DNA of 64,000 nucleotides from assembly GCA_943788145.1 (NCBI GenBank), contig CALSPD010000018.1:62001-126000 (forward strand), in the 5' to 3' direction. The translations under genes were made by a program, and so were the position numbers. Below, one piece after another: positions 8,725-20,600 of this stretch (positions are counted from its first letter, which is position 1; every line of letters starts with the position of its first letter). This DNA is from an uncultured Flavobacteriales bacterium. Lineage in GTDB: Bacteria > Bacteroidota > Bacteroidia > Flavobacteriales_G > Salibacteraceae. The notes under the pieces were generated by a model that was given only the letters and a program-made list of their open reading frames with translations, was not told where the DNA came from and made no database searches.

Positions 8725-11700
8725 TTACTTCTTGATAAGCGTGCTAACAGAAGTGCTTCCGTCAACGCTAACTTTCACTAAGTAAGAACCAGCAGCTAAT
8801 TCAGCTACATTCAATTCGCCTGTTGTTTGACCAGCAGCGATTGTTTGCGTGATAATTACTCTTCCTGTAACATCAAGAACAGAAACGGATCCTTTTGCAG
8901 CAGCAGCGCTTCCAAGGATGATGTTTACGTTGTCAGATGCAGGGTTAGGGTAAAGACCAAATGATGCAGCATCAATTGAACCAATTCCTAGTGGGTCAGG
9001 AGTAATTTCCTTAGTCTTAACATCTACATCGCAACCATTGTCAATAGTCAAGGTAACTGTGTAAGTTGTCAAGTTATTAGGATCGCTCCAAGGATAGTTA
9101 ACCGTAGCAGTAGCTGTAGTAGCTGTCAAACCATTGTAACCAAAATCCCATAAGTAAGTTGTATTTGCACTGATGTACAATGAACTTGTAGCATCAAGGA
9201 AATACGCATTACCTGAGTGAGTCTCAACGATTGCAGCCTCTGGAGCTTCAAGAACAGTCAATTGGAATCCATCAGTAGATGAACAACCATAGCTATCAGT
9301 AGCAGTTACCGTGTAGTTTCCAGCATCGTTGAATGTGTTCACAGCAGAGTTAATGCTAGAACCACCAGACCATGCGTAAGATGTACCATTATTGATAGTA
9401 GCATCTATAGAAAGTGGAAGAGCATCAGAACATGCATCTTGATCCACGATCTCTACAGCATCAGACTGCGTAACAACGATAGTCGCTTCACTCTCGCAAC
9501 CATCTTCAAGCTTAGTTACAGTGTACGTTCCGGCTTCACCAACATTTAACGTTGGAGTAGTTGCACCGGTTGACCATGTGAAGTCAGCAGCAGCGCTTCC
9601 ACCTGGCTCAAGGTCAGTTGTAGCATCTGCACAAATGTGCTCAGTTGAATCAAGACTAGCGTCAGGCACCAATCGAATAACAGCAGCATCAGAACCTGTT
9701 CCACAATACTCTGTAGTAATGTTTACAGAGATGTTGAATGTTACTGGCTCATTCGTTGCAGTAAGCGTCACAGATGGCTGAGTTGAAGTTTGGTTGTTGA
9801 CATTCCAAGTAATGGATTGTGCAGGACCAGCTTCGACAATGTGCGTATTACCACAAATTGTGTCATCAGCTCCAAGGGAGAAAGTAGCAGGAGTTACATA
9901 CTCAACAGCTCCGATATCCGGTGTACTTAAACTTCTTGCATTGTCATTGATATCATCAACGATAGTTGATAAAACCATACCTCCATTACCCATGGTGTCA
10001 TTACAAGTTACGCAAGTAGCAAGATCCTCCCAACTTGGGTTAGTTGTAACTGAGTGCATATCCTGTCCTGTAGCCGCTTGAAGGTCTTCCAAAGTATTGT
10101 ACTGAGAAGATCCAAAATATAAAAGCGCTCCAGAAGCAGTATAATAGTTGTTGTGATCGCTTGTGTTGATCGCAAAACCACCATTGATATAAGCAGCATA
10201 TCCACCGCCCATACTCGTAACACTATTGTTTACAAAGTTCATTGCACCACCTTGGTATATGTAAACACCGTAAGAACTGTTGTTACCATATCGGTTAAAC
10301 GAGTTGTTATAAATGTCTACCAAACCTGAGTTGTACATGTAAAGTGCATAGTATGCAGCGGAAGAAGTCTCATTTCCTGTAGTAATACAGTTATTAGCGA
10401 TTTGACTTCTAGGGTTGCTTGAACCTACACAGTTGTAGAAATAAACAGCATAATACCATCCGTTTCCAGTATTAGCACCAACGTTGTTTTTAGTTACGTT
10501 GAAGTTGTTTACATAATACCAGTATCCCATTGCGTAATATCCGTATCCGTATTGGAAAGCTGAATCATTACGGATAGTATTTCCATTGAATTCTACACCA
10601 TCAAAATAGTACAAGTAAGCACCATAATAAGATTGATCCTTCATGTAGTTATTCTCGAAAGTCAAATCAGTCTTATATGAAGATGTGGATCCTGAATTAC
10701 TGTAGAACCAAGAAGCACCTTTTTCAAGCTTGCAATCCATAACAGTGAAGTCATTACTCATGCCTTGCATGTAGATGAGCGATTGACCATTAGTTGATGT
10801 GCCAGTTGTTCCTTTCAACCAGCAATGATCGAAAGTTACGTTGTCTGAATTGCCAACCAATTGAACGGGATTAGCTGAAGTGTTTTCAATTTTGATGTTC
10901 TTGAAAGTAATCCAATCTGTTCCGTTTAGAATAACAGTTCCACCACCGCTATAAGTGATGTCAACTGTGTTGTAGTTTGCAGAAGCACTTTGGAAAGTTA
11001 CTGTAGCATCTTCACTTACTCCAGTGATTTCTGGAAATTCAACTTGCTCGTTGTATGTTCCTGTCGCCATGCTGATAACCACGTCATCGCAAACACCAGT
11101 AGCAGCTAAAGCATCTCTTGCTGCTGAAACAGAAGCAAAATCACCAGGGATGGTGTAAGTACCAGACATTCCTTCGAATAAATCTACACTTAATGTGTCA
11201 TAGGCAGCAGCACTGTCTAAAACACCATTTGGTAGAGATGTCCAAATCCGGATGTTATCTGCATTGTTAAATGATGTTGAAGCAACAATTGTTACTGTAT
11301 CATTTGATTGTGGTGCAAGGTTTCCAGTCCAACTTGTTGTAGCAGCTGTACCGTTATTTAAGGAATAGTTAATTGTAACAGAAGTCAAATTAACTAATCC
11401 AGTGTTCATTACAACCACGACTACTGAAGTATCCTCATCACATAGTGGAGCCGAAGGATTCAAGATATCACCCGGCTGAGCATTGTTCGTAGGAACAGTA
11501 AACTCAATAGCTCCAGGATCTGGAGTTGTTGTGCTTCGCGTTGCACCGTAGAAATCAGTAGTAACGCCTAAAGCCGCTCCTCCATTATTGATCGTGCCGC
11601 TTTGAGGCGTGTTGTTTGTTGAAGAAACAAAGTTTGGATCTTCTCCAAAGCTATTAGCTTCTTGACTTGTTCCAGTTTGCCAAGTAGAAATGTTATAAGC

Positions 11701-12903
11701 TGTTGTTCCAGTGTATCCGTCATAATTGTAAATATCACTTGCTCCAGCTATTGAGTAGACATTATTGTCAGCTGTCATTGCTCCTGTGTACCAATATCCA
11801 TAAACAGTATACGGTCCTGTTTGCGTTGCCGTAACAATGTTATTTTTAAACTCATTACCGGCATATGCTGAACTTGAGTAATATAAATAAGCGGCTCTTG
11901 AATATGTGTAACTATTGTTTACAATGATGGTATTGTGATGGATTAGCGTATAATATCCATAACTGCAATACATTCCGTATTGTGTATATGGACCATTTCC
12001 AGTGACTTCAAAAATGTTGTTTTGAATTTCTACAGGATTCGATGAAGTTCCATAAGCTTGGTAGAAGTATGCAGCGTAGCCACCTGAAGTGCCACCTACT
12101 CGAACTTCGTTCCCCTCAATGAGAGATCCATCGTCCAAATAATATGCATAGATGCCATAAGGATAAGAGTAACCTCCGCCTGTAACTGAATTACCAGTTA
12201 TCTCGCATTTTACCTTATAGGAAGAATAGTTATAGACATAGATGCCACGATAATAGAAGTCTGTAAGTGAATTATTCTCTAAAACAACATTAGCTGTGTT
12301 CGTGTAATTGTAATAATCAGAGTAATAGAAACAAATACCATTTGATCCTCCAGTTATAGTATTGTTAGACAATACTAGGTTTTGAGGTGAAGTATAATAT
12401 GCTGTAAAAGCAGAATATGTCGTAGAAGTGCTAGTTGTGCTCGGGCCATCAATTTCACAATTCTCGAAAGTGATATTGGTTAACAACCCACGATATAAAT
12501 AGATACAAGCATTGTACGATCCTGTTGTAGCAAAATGCAATCCATCAAACGTGATGTTGTTGTGATTGCTGTTATACCAATAAATTGGATATGAGCTATA
12601 TGTCCATAATACTTCATTCGTGTTTGAGGCTGCCGCCTGAAACGTAATTGTATTTGTGGTAGATGTTCCAGAGATTGACTGTTGGTAGCTATATACCTGT
12701 TCGGTATAAGTACCTTGAATACAGTTAAACACTACTGGACCATTAACACCTTGAGATGTCAAGGCTGAGAACGCTGCGGAAAACGTTTGATAGTTTGTTC
12801 CACCCGTTGCCTGAGCACCATTCACCGTGTATGTTCCGCTCAATTGAGCAAAACCTACGACAGCAAGAAAAGCACTCGCAATTGTTAGTAAGACTTTTTT
12901 CAT
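8725..12903 (-). CDS. Large secreted beta-helix protein A1 with T9SS sorting domain
   Basis: A 1392-residue surface or secreted protein. Residues 1-19 are a signal peptide ending in GFAQ. Residues 20-460 form a right-handed beta-helix rich in Tyr, Asn, Ser and Thr; 475-570 look like a CARDB-type beta-sandwich (LCDEDTSVVVVVMNTG); 575-1000 form a second beta-helix opened by SGTYTIPGDFAS; 1003-1310 hold Ig/PKD-like repeats with paired cysteines; 1314-1392 are a type A T9SS sorting domain starting YPNPASDN and ending in Lys-Lys. It would cross the inner membrane by Sec and the outer membrane by T9SS. Its ligand is unknown; adhesion or glycan binding is a guess. It has its own promoter and terminator and is the first of four tandem paralogs. 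Confidence 0.9.
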   Translation of the reverse strand: MKKVLLTIASAFLAVVGFAQLSGTYTVNGAQATGGTNYQTFSAAFSALTSQGVNGPVVFNCIQGTYTEQVYSYQQSISGTSTTNTITFQAAASNTNEVLWTYSSYPIYWYNSNHNNITFDGLHFATTGSYNACIYLYRGLLTNITFENCEIDGPSTTSTSTTYSAFTAYYTSPQNLVLSNNTITGGSNGICFYYSDYYNYTNTANVVLENNSLTDFYYRGIYVYNYSSYKVKCEITGNSVTGGGYSYPYGIYAYYLDDGSLIEGNEVRVGGTSGGYAAYFYQAYGTSSNPVEIQNNIFEVTGNGPYTQYGMYCSYGYYTLIHHNTIIVNNSYTYSRAAYLYYSSSAYAGNEFKNNIVTATQTGPYTVYGYWYTGAMTADNNVYSIAGASDIYNYDGYTGTTAYNISTWQTGTSQEANSFGEDPNFVSSTNNTPQSGTINNGGAALGVTTDFYGATRSTTTPDPGAIEFTVPTNNAQPGDILNPSAPLCDEDTSVVVVVMNTGLVNLTSVTINYSLNNGTAATTSWTGNLAPQSNDTVTIVASTSFNNADNIRIWTSLPNGVLDSAAAYDTLSVDLFEGMSGTYTIPGDFASVSAARDALAATGVCDDVVISMATGTYNEQVEFPEITGVSEDATVTFQSASANYNTVDITYSGGGTVILNGTDWITFKNIKIENTSANPVQLVGNSDNVTFDHCWLKGTTGTSTNGQSLIYMQGMSNDFTVMDCKLEKGASWFYSNSGSTSSYKTDLTFENNYMKDQSYYGAYLYYFDGVEFNGNTIRNDSAFQYGYGYYAMGYWYYVNNFNVTKNNVGANTGNGWYYAVYFYNCVGSSNPRSQIANNCITTGNETSSAAYYALYMYNSGLVDIYNNSFNRYGNNSSYGVYIYQGGAMNFVNNSVTSMGGGYAAYINGGFAINTSDHNNYYTASGALLYFGSSQYNTLEDLQAATGQDMHSVTTNPSWEDLATCVTCNDTMGNGGMVLSTIVDDINDNARSLSTPDIGAVEYVTPATFSLGADDTICGNTHIVEAGPAQSITWNVNNQTSTQPSVTLTATNEPVTFNISVNITTEYCGTGSDAAVIRLVPDASLDSTEHICADATTDLEPGGSAAADFTWSTGATTPTLNVGEAGTYTVTKLEDGCESEATIVVTQSDAVEIVDQDACSDALPLSIDATINNGTSYAWSGGSSINSAVNTFNDAGNYTVTATDSYGCSSTDGFQLTVLEAPEAAIVETHSGNAYFLDATSSLYISANTTYLWDFGYNGLTATTATATVNYPWSDPNNLTTYTVTLTIDNGCDVDVKTKEITPDPLGIGSIDAASFGLYPNPASDNVNIILGSAAAAKGSVSVLDVTGRVIITQTIAAGQTTGELNVAELAAGSYLVKVSVDGSTSVSTLIKK

Positions 12904-12922
12904 ATATAATTGATTTAGCGAC

Positions 12923-12930
12923 CAAAAGTA
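12923..12930 (-). promoter_or_regulatory. Probable -7 box of surface protein A1
   Basis: Minus-strand TACTTTTG matches TAnnTTTG and lies 19 bp before the A1 start codon. The -33 TTG is not obvious. Confidence 0.5.
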
Positions 12931-12983
12931 ACGATTAGTCGATAAAAAATGAAGTTAATCCGATTTATCCTTGGATTCTAAAC

Positions 12984-13020
12984 AAAAAAACGGGGCGAAC
13001 TCATTGAGTTCGCCCCGTTT
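12984..13020 (-). terminator. Intrinsic terminator of surface protein A2
   Basis: A perfect 16-bp inverted repeat (12988-13003 and 13005-13020) with core GGGCGAACTCA and a T run on the minus strand. It is homologous to the A1 hairpin with three paired, compensating differences. Confidence 0.9.
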
Positions 13021-13038
13021 CGAAGAGGTTTATTTTAC

Positions 13039-16000
13039 TTACTTCTTGATAAGCGTGCTAACGGATGTGTTTCCGTCTACGCTAACTTTCACTAAGTAAG
13101 AACCGGCAGCTAATTCAGCAACATTCAATTCGCCTGTTGTTTTACCAGCAGCGATTGTTTGCGTGATAATTACTCTTCCTGTTACATCAAGAACAGAAAC
13201 AGATCCCTTTGTAGAAGCAGCACTTCCAAGGATGATGTTTACGTTATCAGATGCAGGGTTAGGGTAAAGACCAAAGGATGCAGCATCAATTGAACCAATG
13301 CCTAGTGGGTCTGGAGTAACTTCCTTAGTCTTAACATCTACATCGCAACCATTGTCAATAGTCAATGTTACTGTGTATGTCGTTAAGTTGTTAGGGTCGC
13401 TCCAAGGATAGTTAACAATAGCAGTAGCCGTAGTAGCTGTCAAACCATTGTAACCAAAATCCCATAAGTAAGTAGTGTTTGCACTGATGTACAATGAACT
13501 TGTAGCATCGAAGAAATATGCATTAGCTGAGTGTGTCTCAGTAATAGCAGCTTCTGGAGCTTCAAGAACAGTCAATTGGAATCCATCAGTAGATGAACAA
13601 CCATAGCTATCAGTAGCAGTTACCGTGTAGTTTCCTGCATCGTTGAATGTATTCACGGCAGCATTAATGCTAGAACCACCAGACCATGCGTAAGATGTAC
13701 CATTGTTGATGGTAGCATCTATAGAAACTGGAAGTGCATCAGAACATGCATCCAGATCTACGATCTCGACAGCATCAGACTGAGTAACAACAATAGTCGC
13801 TTCACTTTCGCAACCATCTTCAAGTTTAGTTACAGAGTAAGTTCCAGCTTCGCCAACGGTAAGCGTTGGAGTAGTTGCTCCTGTTGACCACATGAAGTCA
13901 GCAGCAGCACTTCCACCTGGCTCAAGGTCAGTTGTAGCATCTGCACAAATGTGCTCAGTAGAATCAAGATTAGCATTAGGTACCAATCGAATCACAGCAG
14001 CATCAGATCCTGTTCCACAATATTCAGTAGTAATGTTTACAGAGATGTTGAATGTTACAGGCTCGTTGTTAGCAGTTAAGGTAACAAATGGCTGAGTTGA
14101 AGTTTGGTTGTTAACGTTCCAAGTAATGGATTGTGCAGGACCAGCTTCGATGATGTGTGAATTACCACAAATCGTATCATCAGCACCAAGCGTGAAAGAC
14201 GCAGGAGTAACATACTCAACAGCTCCAATATCTGGAGTAATCACACTTCGGTTGTTACCATTGATATCATCCGTCAAGGTTGATAAAACCATTCCTGCAT
14301 TACCCATAGTATCGTTACAAGTAACACATGTAGCTAAATCTTCCCAATCTGGGTTGGTAGTTACTGAGTGCATATCCTGTCCTGTAGCGGCTTGTAAATC
14401 CTCTAATGTATTGTACTGAGAAGATCCAAAATAGATAAGCGCTCCAGATGCAGTATAATAGTTATTATGATCACTAGTGTTGATCGCAAAACCACCATTG
14501 ATATAAGCAGCGTATCCACCGCCCATACTCGTAACACTATTGTTTACAAAGTTCATAGCACCACCTTGATATATGTAAACACCGTAAGAACTGTTGTTAC
14601 CATATCGGTTAAACGAGTTGTTATAGATGTCTACCAAGCCTGAGTTGTACATGTAAAGTGCGTAGTATGCGGCTGAAGATGTTTCATTTCCTGTAGTAAT
14701 ACAGTTGTTAGCAAACTGACTTCTTGGGTTGCTTGAACCAACACAGTTATTTAAATAACATGCGTAGTACCAACCATTTCCTGTACTCGCGCCAATGTAA
14801 TTCTTGGTAACATTGAAGTTGTTTACGCTATTCCAGTAACCCATTGCATAATAACCGTATCCATATTGGAAAGCAGAGTCATTACGTATCGTGTTACCAT
14901 TAAACTCAACACCATCAAAATAGTACAAGTAACCTCCATAATAGGACTGATCCTTCATGTAGTTGTTCTCAATGGTTAAGTTAGTCTTATAAGACGTTGT
15001 TGAACCAGAAGTACTGTAGAACCAAGAAGCACCTTTTTCAAGTTTGCTATCCCTAACGGTAAAATCATTTGCAGTACCTGCCATATAAATAATAGCTTGT
15101 CCATTGGTAGATGTACCATTCGTGCCTTTCAACCAGCAATGATCGATGGTTACATTATCAGACTGACCATTCATTTGAACTGGATTAGCTGAAGTATTTT
15201 CAATTTTGATGTTTTTGAATGTAATCCAATCCACTCCATTGAAGTTAACTGTAGCTCCACCATTAGCTGTAATTGTAACGTTGTTATAATTAGCTGTTGC
15301 ACTTTGGAAAGTGATGGTTTTGTCTTCAGCACTTCCGCTAATTTCTGGGAAATCAACAGCTTCATTGTACGTTCCAGTTGCTACGTTGAATATAACGTCA
15401 TCACATAGACCAGCAGCAACCATTGCGTCACGCGCAGCTGTGATTGAAGCGAAGTCACCTGGAATCGTATATGTACCAGACATACCGTCATATAGATCAA
15501 CCTGAATCGTATCGTAAGCAGCAGCGCTGTCCTGAACCCCATTTGGTAAGGAAGTCCAAACTTTAACATTATCGCCATTGCTGAAAGAGGTAGTAGGTAC
15601 AATAGTTACGGTATCCAGCGCCTGAGGAGCTAAGCTTCCTGTCCAATTTGTAACAGCTGCTGTTCCTGCATTCAACGAATAGCTAATATTCAAGGAAGTT
15701 AAAGCAACAAGACCAGCATTCTTAATCACAACTATACGTGATAGTATCCTCATCACACAACGGTGCTGCAGGATTCAAAAATCAGAAGGCTGAGCATTGT
15801 TTGTTGGAACACTGAACTCAATAGCTCCTGGATCAGGAGTAGTTGTACTTCGACTCGCGCCGTAGATGATCCGTGGCAACTACCTACTGGCAGCTCCGAT
15901 GTTGTTCACATCCGCGCTCTGTGGTGTCATGTTGGTCGCAGAAGTTAAATCTGGATCAGCTCAGCTACGCTGTTTGCCTCCTGACCTGTACCGAACTTTG

Positions 16001-17218
16001 CCATGCAGCAATTGTATAAGATGTGGTTCCGCTGTAAACATTGTAATTATTAATGTCAGATCCGCCATCCATAGAGTAAACGTTATTATCCATAGACAGA
16101 CCCGTAGAATTGATTACGTATGAATACATCGTCCTCGGACCAGTTTGTTCAGAAACAACGATGTTGTTTTTGAACTCATTACCAACATAAGCAGTACTAG
16201 AAAAATACATATAAGCAGCATAAGAACCGGTATACGTATTAGTTATTCTAATTGTGTTGTGGTGGTATTTAGCATAATAACAATAACCAACTAACATTCC
16301 GTATTGATAGTAGGAAGTATTGGCGTTCGAAAGGTTGAAGATGTTATTGTAAACAAGAACTGGGTTTGAAGAATTGCCTTGTGAATAATAACCAATCATG
16401 CCATAACATCCAGAAGAGCCTGTTGCTTCAACGTAGTTGCCACTTACTTCAGATCCCGCACCCATATAGTATGCATAAAGTGCGTAAGAATATTGGTATC
16501 CATTCGGATCATCCGTTATCGTATTGTCCTTAATAATCCATTTTGGATAGTAGCCAGAGTAGTTATATACACCATAAGCACTCCAGTTTGTAACATCATT
16601 ACCTATCACATTCGTTACAGAACTCGACTGTAAATAGTATAAGTATAGACCATAACTTCCATTAGTAATCTCATTGTTTTCGAAGGTTACATTATTTGCT
16701 GTAGTGAAATACATGTACACTGTAGCATAAGAATTGGAAGTATTTGTACCCGCTGCGTAACCTTCGATTTCACAGTTTTCAAACGTCACGTTCGTTAAGG
16801 TGCCGTAATAAATGCGAATAGCGTTACTCGCCCCTGTGGTTTTGAAGTGAATACCGTCAAACGTTAGGTTACTGATGTTGTTTGGGTTGTACAAATACAA
16901 AGGATAGCTGCTGTATTGCCATAACACTTCATTCGTGTTTGCGGCCGCAGCCTGAAACGTAATTGTATTTGTTGTAGATGCTCCAGAAATTGATTGCGAG
17001 GAACTGTATACCTGTTCGGTATAAGTACCTTGAATGCAATTAAATACAACTGGACCATTAACGCCTTGAGATGTCAAGGCTGAGAACGCTGCGGAAAACG
17101 TTTGATAGTTTGTTCCGCCCGTTGCCTGAGCGCCATTAACGGTGTATGTTCCGCTCAATTGAGCAAAACCTACAAAGCCGATAAGACCACTCGCAATAGT
17201 GAGTAAGATTTTTTTCAT
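13039..17218 (-). CDS. Large secreted beta-helix protein A2 with T9SS sorting domain, frame broken near 15.7-16.0 kb
   Basis: Two large open pieces, 15965-17218 (signal peptide plus first beta-helix) and 13039-15756 (second helix, Ig/PKD repeats, T9SS domain), join through a short stretch at about 15720-16010 where homology to A1 continues in shifting frames (for example the region matching TTTPDPGAIEF). The whole is about 1393 codons, the same length as A1. The first 70 residues and the last 800 are nearly the same as A1; residues about 75-400 diverge. The signal peptide is MKKILLTIASGLIGFVGFAQ. The breaks are probably sequencing or assembly errors at a repeat, though a real pseudogene cannot be ruled out. 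Confidence 0.8.
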
Positions 17219-17243
17219 AAAAAGTTTAAATTGGTTTATCTAC

Positions 17244-17251
17244 CAAAAATA
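17244..17251 (-). promoter_or_regulatory. Probable -7 box of surface protein A2
   Basis: Minus-strand TATTTTTG, 25 bp before the A2 start, fits TAnnTTTG. No clear -33 TTG is seen at the expected distance. Confidence 0.45.
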
Positions 17252-17594
17252 GGCTTTCATGGGCCAGAAAAAATATTTGAACGAGAATACATGGAGGTGT
17301 ATCTTGCTTTTAGAAACAAATAGGAATTCAAAAAACAAAAAGCAAGGAGTCCAATAAGCGGAGGTGAATTTTAAACACTAAATCTGAGGTAGCAATACCA
17401 TGAGTAATGAATTTGATCGCTTGAAATACATATTTAATAGATAAAGGCAAGTTGTTGTTAGATGGAAAGTGCAATTCTATTTCTGAAATTCTTATTTTAT
17501 GTATTCTACAACAACAATTCTTGACTGTTAGCAGTTCAATTTGGAGTATTCATTAGCGTAAATTATCCTAAAATATTACAAGGAGTTCAGGCAT
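17252..17594. other. A/T-rich intergenic stretch without a recognised gene
   Basis: Between the A2 promoter and the B1 terminator there is no frame of useful length. A weak 9-bp inverted repeat (17303-17311 with 17338-17346) and an imperfect GTTGTTGT/ACAACAAC pair near 17450-17515 are visible, but neither resembles a terminator or a known RNA. I see no insertion-element ends here, unlike the gap between B1 and B2. Confidence 0.4.
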
Positions 17595-17626
17595 AAAAAA
17601 AGGCGCCCGATTGGGCGCCTTTTTTA
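17595..17626 (-). terminator. Intrinsic terminator of surface protein B1
   Basis: A 13-bp stem (17596-17608 with 17613-17625) with loop GATT; the core is GGCGCCC/GGGCGCC flanked by A and T runs. The same hairpin follows B2. Confidence 0.92.
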
Positions 17627-17644
17627 AAAATATAAGCGTTCTAC

Positions 17645-20600
17645 TTATTGAACGATAAGCGTGTGCACTTCTGAGTTTGATTCAGAAATCATCTTTACAA
17701 GGTAAGTTCCACTTGCCAATTGCTTGGTGTTCAATTCGATGTTTTGCTGTCCATTGAATGACTCTGCAAGAACAATTCGCCCAGCATTGTCAAGAACAGT
17801 CACATCAAGTGTTGACCATTGCGCACCAGCTGTAATGAATACGTTGTCTTGAGTTGGGTTAGGGTAGATGCTGAAAACAGTGTTTTCAACTTCATTCACT
17901 CCAATTGGATCAACGGTGATATTCATGGTAGCTAGATCAGTACCACAACCATTATCAATTTCAAGAGAAACTGGGTAAGTTGTAGGTGTTCCATTCCAAG
18001 GGAAAACATAAGCAGGGTTCAATTGCGTTGAAGTATCAATGCTGTTGAATGTCCATAAGTAAGTTGTGTTTGGACTGATTTGCTGAGAAGTCTGGCTGTT
18101 GAAAAGGAAGGCCGTTCCACCTGTTCCAGCATAATCGATAGCAGCTACCGGCTCACCAAGAACCATTAAGTTGAAATCAGAGCTAGAAACACAACCATGC
18201 AAGTCAGTTGCAGTTACATTGTATGCACCACTCGTTGTAAATTGGTTCACAGCAGAAGTCATAGCAGAACCACCAGACCAAGCGTATGATGAGCCATCAG
18301 GAATGGTTGCATCAATGCTAATAGGAGCATCAGCCTCACAACCTTCAACATCTGCAATTTCAACTGCGGTAGATTGAGAAACAACGATAGTAGCTTCACT
18401 TTCACAACCTTCTTCCATTTGAGTCACGGAATAAGATCCGGCTTCGCTCACATCGATGGTTGCAGTAGTAGCTCCCGTGCTCCAAGCATGCGTTGCTGTA
18501 GATCCTCCACCTGGAGTAAGCGTAATAGACTCATCCGCACAAATGTGTTGAGCAGTATCTAAATCAGCTCCTGGAACTAATCGAAGTACAACAGCATCTG
18601 AAGCGTTTCCACAATATTCAGTAGAGATAACCACGGCAACATTGAAGTTAGATGGTCCATTTCCAGAAGCAGTAAGTGTAACCGATGGAGTAGAGAACGT
18701 TTGAGTAGCTCCACCATTTTCAGATACACCCCACACTACCGATTGAGCAGCTCCAGCTTCCACTAATACTTGGTTACCACAAATGGTATCGTCAGCACCA
18801 AGCGTAAAGCTGTTAGCATTGATGTATTCAGTGGCTCCAATGTCTGGTGTTACTGCAGATCGTACAACTCCGTTGATATCATCATATACCAATGGAGTTC
18901 CTGCATTACTTAATGTATCGTTACACGTAGCACAAGTCATCAAATCTTCAAAGTTCGGATCGGTCATTACAGAATGCATTCCTTGTCCAGTCGCATTTTG
19001 ATAATCTTCCAATGTATTATACTGCGTAGTTCCGTAGTATAAAATTGGGCCACTTGGCGTATAGAAGTTGTTGTAATCTGCTTGATCTATGGTGAATCCA
19101 CCATAGATATAAGCTGCAACACCACCACCTTTACTATAGATGCTGTTATTCTTTAAGTTGATCGCACCCCCGCTGTAGATGTAAATACCATAAGAGTTAT
19201 TCAAACCAGAGCGGTTAAAGGTGTTGTTGTAAATATCAACCAAACCAGATTGTGACATGTAAAGGGCATAGTAAGCCGCAGATGAAGTTTCATTACCTGT
19301 AGTAATACAGTTATTTGAAATCTGACTTTTTGGATTGCTTGAACCAACACAGCTGTACATGTACATGGCGTAGTACCAACCGCTTCCAGCCGTGGCTCCA
19401 ATGAAATTATGAGTCACGTTGAAGTTGTCGCAGTAATACCAATATCCCATAGCATAATAACCGTATCCATATTGGAAAGCAGAGTCATTCTTAATGGTAT
19501 TGTAGTTAAATTCAATTCCATTGAAATAATACATGTAACCACCATAATAAGATTGATCCTTAATCAAGTTATTGTTGACTGTCAAGTTATTCTTCTTGGT
19601 AGTTGTTGAACCTGAAGTAGAATAGAACCACGCAGCTCCTTTTTCCATTTTATTGTTTGTCAGGCTGAAATCATTTGGAGTTCCAATCATATAAACAAGT
19701 GCTTGAGAATTGATAGAAGTTCCAGAAACACCTTTCATCCAGCAACTATCGATAGTTACATTGTCAGATTGACCAGGAATTTGAACAACATTACCACTCG
19801 TGTTGACAAGCTTCAAGTTTTTGAATGTAATCCAATCCCCACCATCAAATGAAAGTGTTGGGCTTGAACTAGAAGTTAAAATGGAAGTATTCCATGTAGC
19901 TCCCGTTCCTTTGAAAGTTACTGTTGCATCTTCGCTAACACCAATAATGTCATCAATGACAACTTGTTCTGTATATGTTCCAGAAGCAACATTGAAAACA
20001 ACGTCTCCACAAACGCCAAATGAATGAAGATCATCAACGGCAGCATTAAAGGAAGCATAGTCGCCAGGGATTGAATACGTCCCGGAAAGTCCTGTAGCAA
20101 TGATCACGGTGTCATTGTTATTCGCAGGTAAACTATCTGGCACACCGTTTGGCAATTCAGTCCAAACGTGAAGTTGGTCTAAGTTAGAGAAACTCTCATT
20201 GCCAATGGTAATCGTGTCAGTTCCACCAAGTGGAGCAACAGATCCGTTGTAATACATGGAAATAATAGATCCTGATCCTATTTGATACTTTACAGAACAG
20301 TTCTGAAGGGTATCAGAACCAAAGTTGTTTAAAACGACTTCAATATCAATGCTATCCAAATCGCAGGTAGGTACACTAGGACTCAAAATAGCTGCGATAC
20401 CAGCGTCATTAGCAACAGGAGGTAAAAAGCCAAATTTGATGTTAGCCCGAAGGTTTCCATTGTAGGTGTTTCCAGTTGTCATTGTACATCCAGCGCCCGC
20501 CCATGAATCAGCATACTGGCTGTATACAGTGTTTCCAGAAGTACTGGTGTAATACACACTGTGGTCAGAAGTATAGCTGGTGTTGTCGAAGCAAACACTA

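Noticed and set aside
9521..10081. Plus-strand frames inside A1 and similar ones in A2, B1 and B2
   Set aside because: They are shadows of low-complexity Ser/Thr/Asn/Tyr codons on the other strand, with no domain of their own.
10100..12400. Repeated Tyr/Asn-rich stretches as a possible CRISPR array or tandem repeat locus
   Set aside because: The repeats are degenerate protein-level helix rungs inside one reading frame, without fixed-length spacers.
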